A DNA stretch of 64,000 nucleotides from Amycolatopsis sp. EV170708-02-1 (GTDB lineage: Bacteria; Actinomycetota; Actinomycetes; Mycobacteriales; Pseudonocardiaceae). The stretch covers positions 7,998,001 through 8,062,000 of the forward strand of contig NZ_CP092497.1 in the NCBI RefSeq assembly GCF_022479115.1. Reading direction: 5' to 3'. The notes under the pieces were generated by a model. The model saw only the letters and a program-made list of their open reading frames with translations. It was not told the origin of the DNA and did no database searches. Every line of letters starts with the position of its first letter. Position 1 is the first letter of the stretch. The position numbers and the translations under genes are program-made. Shown in pieces: positions 16,820 to 25,635 of the stretch.

Positions 16820-17481
16820 GCGGCGAGCGCGGGCCGGGGCCGGAAAGCCGGTTGGAGCAGCCAGAAACTGAACGCGACCCAGCCGAGCGCCACCACGTTG
16901 CACACCACGCTCACGTTCATCCTGGACGGATCGAGGACCGCGGTGCTCACCGTGAGCAGCAGCAGCGCCAGCAGGTTCGTGCCCGCCGCCGCGCCCACCG
17001 TCCACCGCGTCACCTTGCCAAGGCTCACGCTGTCGAGCCTGCGTCCCAGCCTGCGCGCGCCGAAGAGCGAGACCGCTCCGATCACGGCCGGAACGAGGAC
17101 CAGGACGCCGAACAGCTCGATGACGGCCACGTACCACTCCGGGTTCGCCTTCCCCGAGCGGCTCCAGTCGCCGTAGGTCCAGATCCGCGCCAGCTCCCAG
17201 GTCACCTGGATCAGCGGCACGCCGACGATGACCTTCCACAGCGTGCCGATGTCGCCGCGCAACGCCAGCTCGGCCTGATACTCGCGGGCGATCACCGAGG
17301 CCGGGCCGAAGTCGGCGACGGCACGGCGCTCGGCCTCCGCCTCGTCGGCACCGCCCTCGCGATACGCCTCGGCCGCGTCGGTCAGCCCGTCCCTCGCCTC
17401 GGTGAGCAGATCGGTCTTCGCCGACGACGGCCCGCGCAACCGGGCGTCCAGATCGCCGATATAGGCGTCGATCGTGCTCAT
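16816..17481 (-). CDS. HAAS-type membrane protein, paralogue 1
   Basis: 221 residues from ATG 17481, which overlaps the padR stop in ATGA. The same helical prefix domain is followed by about four membrane helices. The PadR partner and the tight coupling suggest one operon of four genes under PadR control. Confidence 0.75.
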   Translation of the reverse strand: MSTIDAYIGDLDARLRGPSSAKTDLLTEARDGLTDAAEAYREGGADEAEAERRAVADFGPASVIAREYQAELALRGDIGTLWKVIVGVPLIQVTWELARIWTYGDWSRSGKANPEWYVAVIELFGVLVLVPAVIGAVSLFGARRLGRRLDSVSLGKVTRWTVGAAAGTNLLALLLLTVSTAVLDPSRMNVSVVCNVVALGWVAFSFWLLQPAFRPRPALAA

Positions 17482-17804
17482 GCCGTGCTCCCCCCGAGGA
17501 CACCACCGATCACGGTGGTGAACTCCTGCCACTCCGCTCGTTCCGCCGCCAAGGCCTTCTGCCCGGAGCGGGTGAGCTTGTACGTACGACGTTTACGGCC
17601 GGACACGACGTCCCACTCGCTGGCGAGGAATCCGGCGCGCTCCAACCGGCGAAGCGCCGGATAGACGGTGCCCGTCGGCAGGTCGAGCGCACCGTCGCTG
17701 CGGAGCTGGAGCGCCTCGATGATGGCGTACCCGTGCAGCTTCCGGCCGTCGAGGACGGCGAGGAGCAGCGCGTCGAGGTGCCCGCGCAGACTGTCGGCCT
17801 TCAT
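17478..17804 (-). CDS. PadR family transcriptional regulator
   Basis: 108 residues from ATG 17804. Winged-helix PadR fold (GHLDALLLAVLDGRKLHGYAIIEALQ...PTGTVYPALRRLERAGFLASEW...KRRTYKLTRSG). Short PadR-s type without a long C-terminal dimer domain. Probably represses its own operon with the three HAAS-type genes. Confidence 0.9.
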   Translation of the reverse strand: MKADSLRGHLDALLLAVLDGRKLHGYAIIEALQLRSDGALDLPTGTVYPALRRLERAGFLASEWDVVSGRKRRTYKLTRSGQKALAAERAEWQEFTTVIGGVLGGSTA

Positions 17805-17807
17805 AGA

Positions 17808-17818
17808 TAGACAGTCTA
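17808..17818. promoter_or_regulatory. Palindrome at the padR 5' end
   Basis: TAGACAGTCTA, a perfect 5-1-5 inverted repeat ending four bases upstream of the padR start. Placed to serve as an autoregulatory operator or to overlap the -10 element. PadR consensus sites vary, so this is a suggestion. Confidence 0.35.
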
Positions 17819-17905
17819 CACATCGCCGCATACCAGGGTAGCCGGGACTTTCCCGGACCGGCCTCAGGGAATGTCCCCGAGATCACCCCGATTTCATAGA
17901 TTTAG

Positions 17906-17921
17906 TGGCTACATGTAGCCA
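17906..17921. promoter_or_regulatory. 16-bp palindrome in the cydA promoter region
   Basis: TGGCTACATGTAGCCA, perfectly symmetric, followed by a -10-like TATACA (17930-17935) and the cydA ATG at 17945. It therefore covers the expected -35 region, as a repressor operator would. It does not match the Rex consensus. Confidence 0.5.
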
Positions 17922-17944
17922 GCCTACGTATACAGTGCCTCGAC

Positions 17945-19123
17945 ATGGACGCACTCCCGATCGCGAGACTCCAGTTCGCGACGACGACCTCGTTCCACTT
18001 CCTGTTCGTGCTGCTCACACTGGGGCTCGTGACACTCGTCGCGGTGATGCAGACACGCTCCGCGTTCGGCGGCAAGCCGGAGCTCACGCGGATGACTCGC
18101 TTCTGGGGCAAGCTTTACGTCATCAATTACGCGCTGGGAATCGTCACCGGAATCGTGATGGAATTCCAGTTCGGACTCACCTGGACCGGCCTGTCCGCGG
18201 TCGCGGGCGACGTCTTCGGCGCGCCGCTGGCCATCGAGACGCTGGTGGCGTTCTTCGCCGAATCGACCTTCCTGGGGCTGTGGATCTTCGGCTGGGGGCG
18301 GCTGAACAAATGGGTCCACCTGACGCTGATCTGGCTGGTCACGCTGACCGCGTACGCCTCGGCGCTGTTCATCATGGTGGCCAACTCGTTCCTGCAGAAC
18401 CCGGTCGGCACCCACGCCGAGAACGGCGTGCTGAAGCTCGACGACTTCGGCGCCCTGTTCACCAACCCGGCGCTCACGATGTCCCTGCCGCACGTGCTGA
18501 GCGCGGCGCTGATGACCGGCGGCTTCTTCGTGGTCGGCGTCAGCGCGTACCACTTCATCAAGCGCACCAAGGAGATCGAGTTCTTCCGGCGCTCGATGCG
18601 GATCGGTGTGCTCGCCTCGCTGGCAGGCAGCACACTGGTGATCGGCTTCGGGTTCGGCCAGTTCGGTCCGCTGGGCGAATACCACGGCGACAAGCTCAGC
18701 TCACCGGATCCGCTGGTCGGCGCCTCGCTGGGCTTCATGATCCAGATCGGGTTCATCGCCTTCCTCGCCTCGATCCTCGGCACCTTGCTGCTCTTCCGGA
18801 ACTGGATCACCAAGGTGCGGCCGCTGCTGTACGTGATGGTGCTGGCCATCCCGCTGCCGTTCGTCGCGGCGATCCTCGGCTGGCTGGTGCGGGAGATCGG
18901 CCGTCAGCCGTGGCTGATCCGCGGGCAGCTGACCACCGCCGACGCCGTCGCGGCGATCCCGGCGGGGCAGATCCTGTTCTCCTTCATCGCTTTCACGCTG
19001 TTGTTCCTGGTGCTCGCGATCGCCGACTGGGTGCTGATGTCGCGGGTCGCCAAACGCGGCCCGGACGCCGTCGAAGAGACGGCCGCACCCCGTACCGAAC
19101 TTCCCGTCCTGAGCGGAGTCTGA
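17945..19123 (+). CDS. cydA: Cytochrome bd oxidase subunit I
   Basis: 392 residues, about nine membrane helices. Haem ligands are visible: His18 (corresponding to E. coli His19) and His183 (in LPHVL). The quinol/haem glutamates are in PLAIETLVAFFAES, with MEFQFG and GRQPW also present. It is shorter than E. coli CydA (522 residues) because the Q loop and C-terminal part are reduced, as in many actinobacteria and Gram-positives. It oxidises quinol and reduces O2 with high affinity. First gene of cydABDC; cydB follows after 3 bp. Confidence 0.95.
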   Translation: MDALPIARLQFATTTSFHFLFVLLTLGLVTLVAVMQTRSAFGGKPELTRMTRFWGKLYVINYALGIVTGIVMEFQFGLTWTGLSAVAGDVFGAPLAIETLVAFFAESTFLGLWIFGWGRLNKWVHLTLIWLVTLTAYASALFIMVANSFLQNPVGTHAENGVLKLDDFGALFTNPALTMSLPHVLSAALMTGGFFVVGVSAYHFIKRTKEIEFFRRSMRIGVLASLAGSTLVIGFGFGQFGPLGEYHGDKLSSPDPLVGASLGFMIQIGFIAFLASILGTLLLFRNWITKVRPLLYVMVLAIPLPFVAAILGWLVREIGRQPWLIRGQLTTADAVAAIPAGQILFSFIAFTLLFLVLAIADWVLMSRVAKRGPDAVEETAAPRTELPVLSGV

Positions 19124-19126
19124 CCG

Positions 19127-20119
19127 ATGGTGATCCTCTGGTGGTGTGTGCTCGGTTTCCTGACGGCCGGCTATTTCGCGCTGGCGGGCTACGACTACGG
19201 CGTCGGGATGCTGCTCGGCAGGCTCAGCCGTGACGAGGCCGGGCGAAGGCGCGTGCTCGGTGCTTTCGGCCCGTTCTTCCTGGCCAACGAGGTGTGGCTG
19301 GTGGCCGCGGTCGGCGTCCTGTTCGGCGCTTTCCCGCATCTGGAAGGGAAAGTGTTCTCCGGGGCGTACCTTCCGGTCGTCACCCTGCTGCTCGGGCTCG
19401 TCACGTTCACCGCGGCGGTGCAGTTGCGCAGCAGGCGGCCGGACGCGGGCCGCGGTGCCTGGACGCTGGCGATCACCGTCGGCGCCTGGGTGACGGCGGT
19501 GTCCTGGGGCGTGTTCCTCGGCAATCTCGTGCTCGGGCTCCCGCTCGACGCGGCCGGGAAACCGGCCGGCGGCGTCCTCGCGGTGTTCAGCCCGTACGCG
19601 CTGCTCTGGGGTGCCGGGTTCGTCGCGCTGTTCGCCTTGCAGGGAGCGGCTTTCCTGGCCGTCCGGGCGCCGGCGGAGTTCACCGCCCGCGCGAACCGGA
19701 TCGCCAAGGCGCTGCTCGCGCCGTCGCTCGCGTTCCTGGTCGTGGCGGTCGTCTGGGGCGCCGTCGAGACCACCGCGTCGTGGTCGGTGCTGCCCGCGAT
19801 CGTGCTGGCGTTCGGCGCGCTGGGCGTCGCGGCCGCGGCCCTGCGCGCGGGGCGGCACAAGGCGGCGCTGGTCGCCACGATGACGCTGTCCGCGTCGCCG
19901 GTGCTGGCGGTCGGAACCCTGCGCCTGCCGGACGCGCTGGTGTCCTCTGTGGACGGAGGCTTCTCGCTGAGCCTTGCGGAAGCGGCCACCAGCACCGAGA
20001 TGCTCGGCCTGCTCACCATCGTCCTGCCGCCCGCGCTGGTGGCGATCGCCGCCGTGCAGTGGGTGACCTGGCGCAGGCACGGCACCCGCGTCGACCAGCG
20101 TTCGCTGCTGCACTTCTAG
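19127..20119 (+). CDS. cydB: Cytochrome bd oxidase subunit II
   Basis: 330 residues, about eight membrane helices. The N-terminus ILWWCVLGFLTAGYFALAGYDYGVGML matches the CydB signature (GYDYGVGML). Structural partner of CydA. Three bp after cydA and nine bp before cydD. Confidence 0.95.
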   Translation: MVILWWCVLGFLTAGYFALAGYDYGVGMLLGRLSRDEAGRRRVLGAFGPFFLANEVWLVAAVGVLFGAFPHLEGKVFSGAYLPVVTLLLGLVTFTAAVQLRSRRPDAGRGAWTLAITVGAWVTAVSWGVFLGNLVLGLPLDAAGKPAGGVLAVFSPYALLWGAGFVALFALQGAAFLAVRAPAEFTARANRIAKALLAPSLAFLVVAVVWGAVETTASWSVLPAIVLAFGALGVAAAALRAGRHKAALVATMTLSASPVLAVGTLRLPDALVSSVDGGFSLSLAEAATSTEMLGLLTIVLPPALVAIAAVQWVTWRRHGTRVDQRSLLHF

Positions 20120-20128
20120 GAGCCCGAG

Positions 20129-21784
20129 ATGCCTCCCCTTCCCGGACTGCGCCGCCATTTCGGCGTACTGGCCGTCCTCGGCACGCTGACCGCCGCGGCG
20201 ATCCTCGTCCAGGCCGACGGCCTCGCGACGCTGCTCACCGGCGGCGGTGTGACCTGGACGCTCGTGGCCGCCATCGCGGTGCGGGCGTTGCTCGCGGGCG
20301 TCCAGGGTTCCGTCGGCGGACGGTTCGCGGCGACGGTCAAATCCGGTCTGCGCAAACGGCTTCTCGGCGCGGAGGCGGAGAATCCCGGCGCGGTCGCCAC
20401 CCTGGTGACCAAGGGCATCGACGCGAGCGACGCCTACCTGACCGGCTACCTGCCGACGGTGGTGCTCTCGGCGATCATCCCGGTCGCGGTGCTCGTCCGG
20501 CTGTTCGCCGCGGATCTGTCGTCGGCGCTGATCATCCTCGCGACGCTGCCGCTGATCCCGGTGTTCGCGATCCTGGTCGGGCAGCACACGAAGGCGAAGA
20601 CCGCCAAGCAGTGGTCGCTGCTTTCCAAGCTGGGCGGGCATTTCCTCGACGTCGTGCGCGGACTCGGCACGCTCAAGGTGTTCGGCCGCGCGGAGGCGCA
20701 GGCGAAGACCGTGCGGGCGATGGCGGACGCGCACACCGACGCGACCATGCGCACACTGCGGGTCGCGTTCCTGTCCGCGCTGGTGCTGGAACTGGTGGCG
20801 ACGCTCTCGGTGGCGCTCGTGGCGGTGCCGATCGGCTTCCGGCTGCTGGAAGGCGGCATGGTCGTGCACACCGCGGTGCTCGTGCTGCTGCTCGCCCCCG
20901 AGGCGTACCTGCCGTTGCGGGCGGCGGGAGCGAAGTTCCACGCCAGCGCGGAAGGCCTCGCCACGCTGCGGGAGGCGCTGGCCGTCCGCACGGAGGACGT
21001 CGCCGGGGGTTCGCGGATGGCCCGCCGCGGTGCGCCCCGGATCGTGCTGGACAAGGTGAGCGTCGCGTACGGCGACGAGACCGTGTTGTCCGAAGTGGAC
21101 ATGACGATCGAGGCGGGTGAGCACGTCGCGCTGGTGGGGCCCAGCGGTTCCGGGAAGAGCACGCTGCTGGCGGTCCTGCTGGGTTTCGTCACGCCGACGT
21201 CCGGCCGGGTCCTCGTCGACGGCGTCGACCTGCGCGACCTGGATCCGGCCGCGTGGCGGGCCGGGACGGCGTGGGTGCCGCAGCGGCCGACGCTGTTCAC
21301 CGGGACCGTCGAGGAGAACATCGCCATGGGCCAGGTGCCGGACGTCCAGGCCGCGGCACGCGCGGCGGCGTTCGACGAGGTCGTGCGCGGACTACCCGAC
21401 GGCTACCGCACCCGGATCGGCGAACTGGGCGCGCCCCTTTCGGCCGGTCAGCGGCAACGGCTCGGCCTCGCCAGGGCGCTGGCCCGTACCGAGGCGGGCC
21501 TGGCACTGCTCGACGAGCCGACCGCCAGGCTCGACGCGGGAACCGAAGCCGCCGTGCTCGGCGCGACCCGTGAACTGCTCACCGGCCGGACCGCGGTGCT
21601 GGTCGCCCACCGGCCCGCGATGGCCGCGCTGGCCACCCGCGTCCTCGAAGTCCACGATGGCGTCGTACTGGCAGTAGGCGGAGCTGAAGATGCACCTCGG
21701 GCGGTGACCGAACGCGTGAACCCGCCACGGCCGAAGGCCCCGCTATCGCGGTGGCAGGACGCCACCTCCGCATCGGCGAGGTGA
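20129..21784 (+). CDS. cydD: ABC exporter CydD for cytochrome bd assembly
   Basis: 551 residues: an N-terminal ABC transmembrane domain (about 1-310) and a C-terminal ATPase with Walker A GPSGSGKST, signature LSAGQRQRLGLARALA and Walker B LALLDEPTARLD. CydDC exports or handles thiols/haem and is needed for cytochrome bd assembly. AGGAG precedes the ATG. Confidence 0.92.
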   Translation: MPPLPGLRRHFGVLAVLGTLTAAAILVQADGLATLLTGGGVTWTLVAAIAVRALLAGVQGSVGGRFAATVKSGLRKRLLGAEAENPGAVATLVTKGIDASDAYLTGYLPTVVLSAIIPVAVLVRLFAADLSSALIILATLPLIPVFAILVGQHTKAKTAKQWSLLSKLGGHFLDVVRGLGTLKVFGRAEAQAKTVRAMADAHTDATMRTLRVAFLSALVLELVATLSVALVAVPIGFRLLEGGMVVHTAVLVLLLAPEAYLPLRAAGAKFHASAEGLATLREALAVRTEDVAGGSRMARRGAPRIVLDKVSVAYGDETVLSEVDMTIEAGEHVALVGPSGSGKSTLLAVLLGFVTPTSGRVLVDGVDLRDLDPAAWRAGTAWVPQRPTLFTGTVEENIAMGQVPDVQAAARAAAFDEVVRGLPDGYRTRIGELGAPLSAGQRQRLGLARALARTEAGLALLDEPTARLDAGTEAAVLGATRELLTGRTAVLVAHRPAMAALATRVLEVHDGVVLAVGGAEDAPRAVTERVNPPRPKAPLSRWQDATSASAR

Positions 21785-21860
21785 ATGACCGACCAGCGTC
21801 CTGCCGACGTCGATCGCGGACGCGGGTTCACCGACGAACACTGAGAGAACGGGAACTGGT

Positions 21861-23411
21861 GTGAACGTCTGGGGAGTGTCCACAAAGGACGTCGTACGGC
21901 TGGTCCGTGCCGGGCTGATCGCGGCCGGGGCCGAGCTGGCGGGGCTGGCGCTGATGGCCACCGCCGCGTGGCTGCTGCTGAAGGCGGCCGAGCAGCCGCC
22001 GCTGGCGTCGCTCACCGTGGCGATCGTCGCCGTGCGCACGCTGGCGTTGCTGCGCGGCGGGCTGCGGTACGCGGAACGGCTCGCCGGGCACGAGGTCGTC
22101 CTGCGTTATCTCGGCGCCTTGCGGACCCGCGTGTACACGTCGCTGCTGCCGCACCGGGTCTCGCGGCATTCGGGCGGCGATCTCGTCACCCGCCTGGTGT
22201 CCGATGTGGACGCGGTGCAGGACGCGATCCTGCGCTGCCTGCTGCCCGCCGGTGTCGCCGCGTTCGTCGGCGCGGTGTCGACGACGGTCGCGCTGATCGT
22301 CAGCCCGGCCGCCGGGCTCGTGCTGGCGCTCGGGCTCGCCGTCGCCGGGATCGGCTTGCCGTGGCTGTGCGTGCGGATCACCCGGGCGGCGGCGGAAGCG
22401 AGCGCTCCGGCCCGCGCCGACCTCGCCGAACGGTCGGTCGAGCTGATCACCGGGCGACGCGAGCTGATCGCCTACGGCGTCCACGAGTCCACTGTGGACG
22501 CCGCGCACACCGCCGTCGACACGCTCGCGTCCCGGGACCGGGCGACGGCGAACCGGACGAGCCTGCTGACCGCGGCCGGGATCCTCGTCCAGCTGCTGAC
22601 CTGCGTCGCGATCGCGCTGACCGCCGGGGTTTCACCGCCGCTGACCGCGGCACTGGCGCTGGCCGCACTGGCCGTGTTCGAGCTGGTCCTCCCGCTGACC
22701 GCGGCCGCCCAGCGCTGGGTCGAGGTCCGCGCGTCGGCCGAGCGGGTGCGCGCGCTGCTGACCGAACCGCCGCCCGCGCGCGGGACCGCGGTGCCCGAAC
22801 CGGGACATCTGCGGCTCGAAGGCGTCGGCGTCCACTTCACGGGAAGGGCCGCGGCACTGGACGACGTCGACCTCGACCTGCCGCCGGGCAAACGCGTCGG
22901 GATCGTGGGGCCGAGCGGGGCCGGGAAGACGACGTTGCTGAACGTCCTGCTGGGTGCCGTGGCGCCGACGTCCGGGCGGGCGCTGCTGAACGGGAAGCCG
23001 CTGGAGACCTACGATCCGACGCTGCTGCCCTCGGTGATTTCGGGCGCGCTCGCGGACGCGCACGTCTTCCACACGACGGTCCGGGAGAACCTGCTGCTCG
23101 CGAAACCCGGCGCGTCCGACGCCGAACTGCTCGACGCGTGCGCCACGGCCGGTTTCGATCTGCCGCTGGATCGCGAAGTCGGCTCCGACGGCGACACGCT
23201 GTCCGGCGGGCAACGCCAGCGGCTCATCCTGGCGAGAGCAGTGCTCTCGGCACCGCCGATCCTCGTACTGGACGAGCCCGTCGAGGGGCTGGATCCGGCG
23301 CACGGCGACGCCGTCCTGGCCGATGTGCTCGCCGCCGCGCGCGGCACCGTCGTCCTGGTGACGCATCGCGAGTCGCAGGTCGCCGGGTTCGACGAGGTGC
23401 TACGCCTCTAG
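21861..23411 (+). CDS. cydC: ABC exporter CydC for cytochrome bd assembly
   Basis: 516 residues, GTG start. Transmembrane domain followed by an ATPase with Walker A GPSGAGKTT, signature LSGGQRQRLILARAVL and ILVLDEPVEGLD. Partner of CydD; unlike mycobacteria, where the two halves are also separate, there is a 76-bp gap here. The 3' end overlaps convergent gpgS by 12 bp. Confidence 0.92.
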   Translation: MNVWGVSTKDVVRLVRAGLIAAGAELAGLALMATAAWLLLKAAEQPPLASLTVAIVAVRTLALLRGGLRYAERLAGHEVVLRYLGALRTRVYTSLLPHRVSRHSGGDLVTRLVSDVDAVQDAILRCLLPAGVAAFVGAVSTTVALIVSPAAGLVLALGLAVAGIGLPWLCVRITRAAAEASAPARADLAERSVELITGRRELIAYGVHESTVDAAHTAVDTLASRDRATANRTSLLTAAGILVQLLTCVAIALTAGVSPPLTAALALAALAVFELVLPLTAAAQRWVEVRASAERVRALLTEPPPARGTAVPEPGHLRLEGVGVHFTGRAAALDDVDLDLPPGKRVGIVGPSGAGKTTLLNVLLGAVAPTSGRALLNGKPLETYDPTLLPSVISGALADAHVFHTTVRENLLLAKPGASDAELLDACATAGFDLPLDREVGSDGDTLSGGQRQRLILARAVLSAPPILVLDEPVEGLDPAHGDAVLADVLAAARGTVVLVTHRESQVAGFDEVLRL

Positions 23412-24335
23412 ACCGCGCACTTCCCGCATCGGCGGCCGGTCGCTCACCGACACCTCGGCGACCTCCGGCAGCCATTCGTCACCCACCTGCGCGAACTGGG
23501 TGAGCTGGGCCGGGTCGTCGGACTTGACGCCGCAGCGCGCGAGCGCCGTCCCGAGGATCTGGCGCGCCATCACGCCCAGCTGAAGCAGCGAGCGGTTGCG
23601 ATGCTTGCGTACGCCGAGGTTGACCTGAGCGAGCCCTTCGAGGCCGTAGCGCGCTTCGGCGTCGAGGATGAGCCCGATCTCGACGCCGTACCCGGCCGCG
23701 AAGGGCACCGACTCGAGGAACTCGCGCGTCGCGGCGTACTCGCCACCAAGGGGCTGAATGAGCCCCGAGAGTGACGGGCGCAGCGCCGAGAGGACCGGCC
23801 GCGCCAGCAGCTCGGTTACCCGGCCGCCGCCGCTGCTCTCCAGCCGCAGGGGCCGCCGGTAGAAGCCCTTGACCAGGTGGACGCCGTCCTCGCAGAGCAG
23901 GGGCCCGAGCAGGGTCGGCACGAACGCCGGATCCGGGTCGACGAGGTCGGAGTCGAGGAACACGACGACGTCACCGGTCGTCGCGGCCAGCGACCGCCAC
24001 AGCACCTCGCCCTTGCCGGGCACCGGCGGCAGCCCGGGGAGCACGTCCTCGCGGTGCACCACCCGCGCGCCGGCGCGGGCGGCGAGCTCGGCGGTGGCGT
24101 CGGTGGACCCCGAGTCCATCACGACCAGCTCGTCGACGACCGTGCCCAGCAACGGCCGGACCGTCCCGACGACCTGGGCGACGGTGTCCTCTTCGTCGAG
24201 TGCCGGTAGCACGACCGAAACCGTGCGGTCACCCTTCGCAGCGACGATGTCTTCGACCGTCCAGCCGGGGTTCTGCCACGTACGCCGCTCGAACCAACTC
24301 ATGAGTAGTGATCGTGCCATGCTGGAGTCCGACAC
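23400..24335 (-). CDS. gpgS: Glucosyl-3-phosphoglycerate synthase
   Basis: 311 residues. GT81 family: VVLPALDEEDTVAQV, MDSGSTDATAELAARAGARVV, PGKGEVLWRSLAATTGDVVVFLDSDL (DSD metal site), PLGGEYAATREFLESVPFAAGYGVEIGL and VNLGVRKHRNR all match mycobacterial GpgS (Rv1208). It makes the first intermediate of methylglucose lipopolysaccharide from 3-phosphoglycerate and an NDP-glucose. GTG 24335 is used here; ATGs at 24320 and 24302 are alternatives. Divergent from the acyltransferase. Confidence 0.93.
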   Translation of the reverse strand: MSDSSMARSLLMSWFERRTWQNPGWTVEDIVAAKGDRTVSVVLPALDEEDTVAQVVGTVRPLLGTVVDELVVMDSGSTDATAELAARAGARVVHREDVLPGLPPVPGKGEVLWRSLAATTGDVVVFLDSDLVDPDPAFVPTLLGPLLCEDGVHLVKGFYRRPLRLESSGGGRVTELLARPVLSALRPSLSGLIQPLGGEYAATREFLESVPFAAGYGVEIGLILDAEARYGLEGLAQVNLGVRKHRNRSLLQLGVMARQILGTALARCGVKSDDPAQLTQFAQVGDEWLPEVAEVSVSDRPPMREVRGLEA

Positions 24336-24353
24336 CCTGTCGATGGAGGAACC

Positions 24354-25028
24354 TTGCTACCGCTACTCGTCCGATTCGTGCTCGGACCGCTGGTCAGAGC
24401 GCTGTACCGCCCCGAGATCCGCGGCGTGGAGAACATCCCCGCCACCGGTGCGGTGCTGCTGGCACCCAACCACCGGGCGGCGCTGGACACCGGCGTGATC
24501 ACTTTCACGGCGATGCGGCAGGTCAAGTTCCTCGGCAAGGCGGAGTACTTCACCGGCCGCGGGCTCAAGGGCAAAATGATGGCCGGTTTCCTGGGCGGCC
24601 TCGGCTACGTCCCGGTCGAACGCGGCAACGCGCAGGCCGGTCTCGCCGCGCTGGAAGCGGCGCGGAAGGTGCTCGACGCCGGCGGCGCCTTCGCGATCTA
24701 TCCGGAAGGCACCCGCTCGCTGGACGGGCGGCTGCACCGCGGGCACACCGGTGTCGCGGCGCTCGCGCTGGCGACCGGCGCGAAGGTGGTGCCCGTCGCG
24801 CTGACCGGGACCGAAGGCCTGCAGCCCGCCGGGAAACGGATCCCGCGGCGGGCGAAGATCACCGTCACCTACGGCGAGCCGTTGGACTTCTCGCGGTACG
24901 AAGGGCAGGACTCGTCGCCCGCGATCCGGCGCTCGGTGACCGACGAGATCATGTACGCGATCCTGGAGCTTTCGGGGCAGGAGTACGTCGACTCGTACCA
25001 CAAACGGCCTGATCAGAGCGCTGCCTGA
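24354..25028 (+). CDS. 1-acyl-sn-glycerol-3-phosphate acyltransferase (PlsC-like)
   Basis: 224 residues, TTG start. The acyltransferase motifs are NH-x4-D (His40, Asp45) and YPEGTRS, with GNAQAGLAALEAA between. Probably acylates lysophosphatidate at the membrane, but it could act on an acylated glucan precursor given its divergent neighbour gpgS. The assignment is to family only. Confidence 0.85.
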   Translation: MLPLLVRFVLGPLVRALYRPEIRGVENIPATGAVLLAPNHRAALDTGVITFTAMRQVKFLGKAEYFTGRGLKGKMMAGFLGGLGYVPVERGNAQAGLAALEAARKVLDAGGAFAIYPEGTRSLDGRLHRGHTGVAALALATGAKVVPVALTGTEGLQPAGKRIPRRAKITVTYGEPLDFSRYEGQDSSPAIRRSVTDEIMYAILELSGQEYVDSYHKRPDQSAA

Positions 25029-25052
25029 CGATTTTGCCCGGGGTGGGGTGGC

Positions 25053-25237
25053 AGCAAAGGTCCCTTGCTCCCCTTCCGCAGGTCGGCGCGGCGACCGTGT
25101 GGATTTCGGGTCATCTGACGCACCAAAATCCACACAGTCGGTAGGCGCCGCTACGCGGAGTGGGGGGTGTGTGGATATAGGGACACTCAACGTCCCCATA
25201 TCCACACACCCCCCGGTGGTAGCAAAGGTCCCTTGCT
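25053..25237. repeat. Composite palindromic module, copy A
   Basis: Bounded by direct 17-mer copies at 25053-25069 and 25221-25237. Between them are hairpin 1 (GTGTGGATTT paired with AAAATCCACAC) and hairpin 2 (GTGTGGATATAGGGAC, seven-base loop, GTCCCCATATCCACAC). An inverted homologue is at 41627-41823. There is no gene in it. Confidence 0.8.
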
Positions 25238-25257
25238 CCCCCACTGCCCGCGGTCCG

Positions 25258-25312
25258 GTCCGTGAAGGCCTCCTTACCTACCCTCAAGGTAGTGAAGGAG
25301 GCCCTCACGGAC
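25258..25312. repeat. GTGAAGG-type hairpin
   Basis: 18-bp arms (GTCCGTGAAGGCCTCCTT at 25258-25275 and its near complement ending at 25312), 17 of 18 paired. An extra half-arm (GGGCCCTTCACGGAC) follows at 25329-25342. Same family as the element at 33015. It lies between the module and the duplicated LOG fragment. Confidence 0.6.
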
Positions 25313-25370
25313 TCTGGGTCCCTCAAGGGGCCCTTCACGGACCACCGCAGCGCCAGCCGGCAGACCCAGC

Positions 25371-25605
25371 GGGCACTCACGACCAACGCAACCGAAAGCC
25401 CTACTTAGCCCACTTAGGCCGAGGCGGCGGCACGTAGTCCGCGAAGCCGTCCAGAAGCACCGAAGCGTCCGAGTCGATCGAAAGCATGTCCCGGTACCCC
25501 GCCGACAAGAAGCCCTCCGACACCATGTGATCGGCGAACTTCAGCAGCGGCGCGTAGTACCCGCCGACGTCGACCAGCCCGATCGGCTTCTCGTGCAGCC
25601 CGAGC
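25371..25605 (-). pseudogene. Duplicated 3' fragment of the LOG gene
   Basis: An exact copy of 25606-25840, directly downstream of the intact gene. It contains the last ~67 codons with the stop at 25401-25403 but has no start, and 235 is not a multiple of three. The intact gene already ends inside unit 2, so this is a remnant. The identity of the two units suggests a recent event, or an assembly artefact. Confidence 0.8.
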
Positions 25606-25635
25606 GGGCACTCACGACCAACGCAACCGAAAGCC

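Noticed and set aside
18701..21124. Long minus-strand frame opposite cydA-cydD
   Set aside because: Gln/Arg/His-rich shadow of the cyd genes with no domain.
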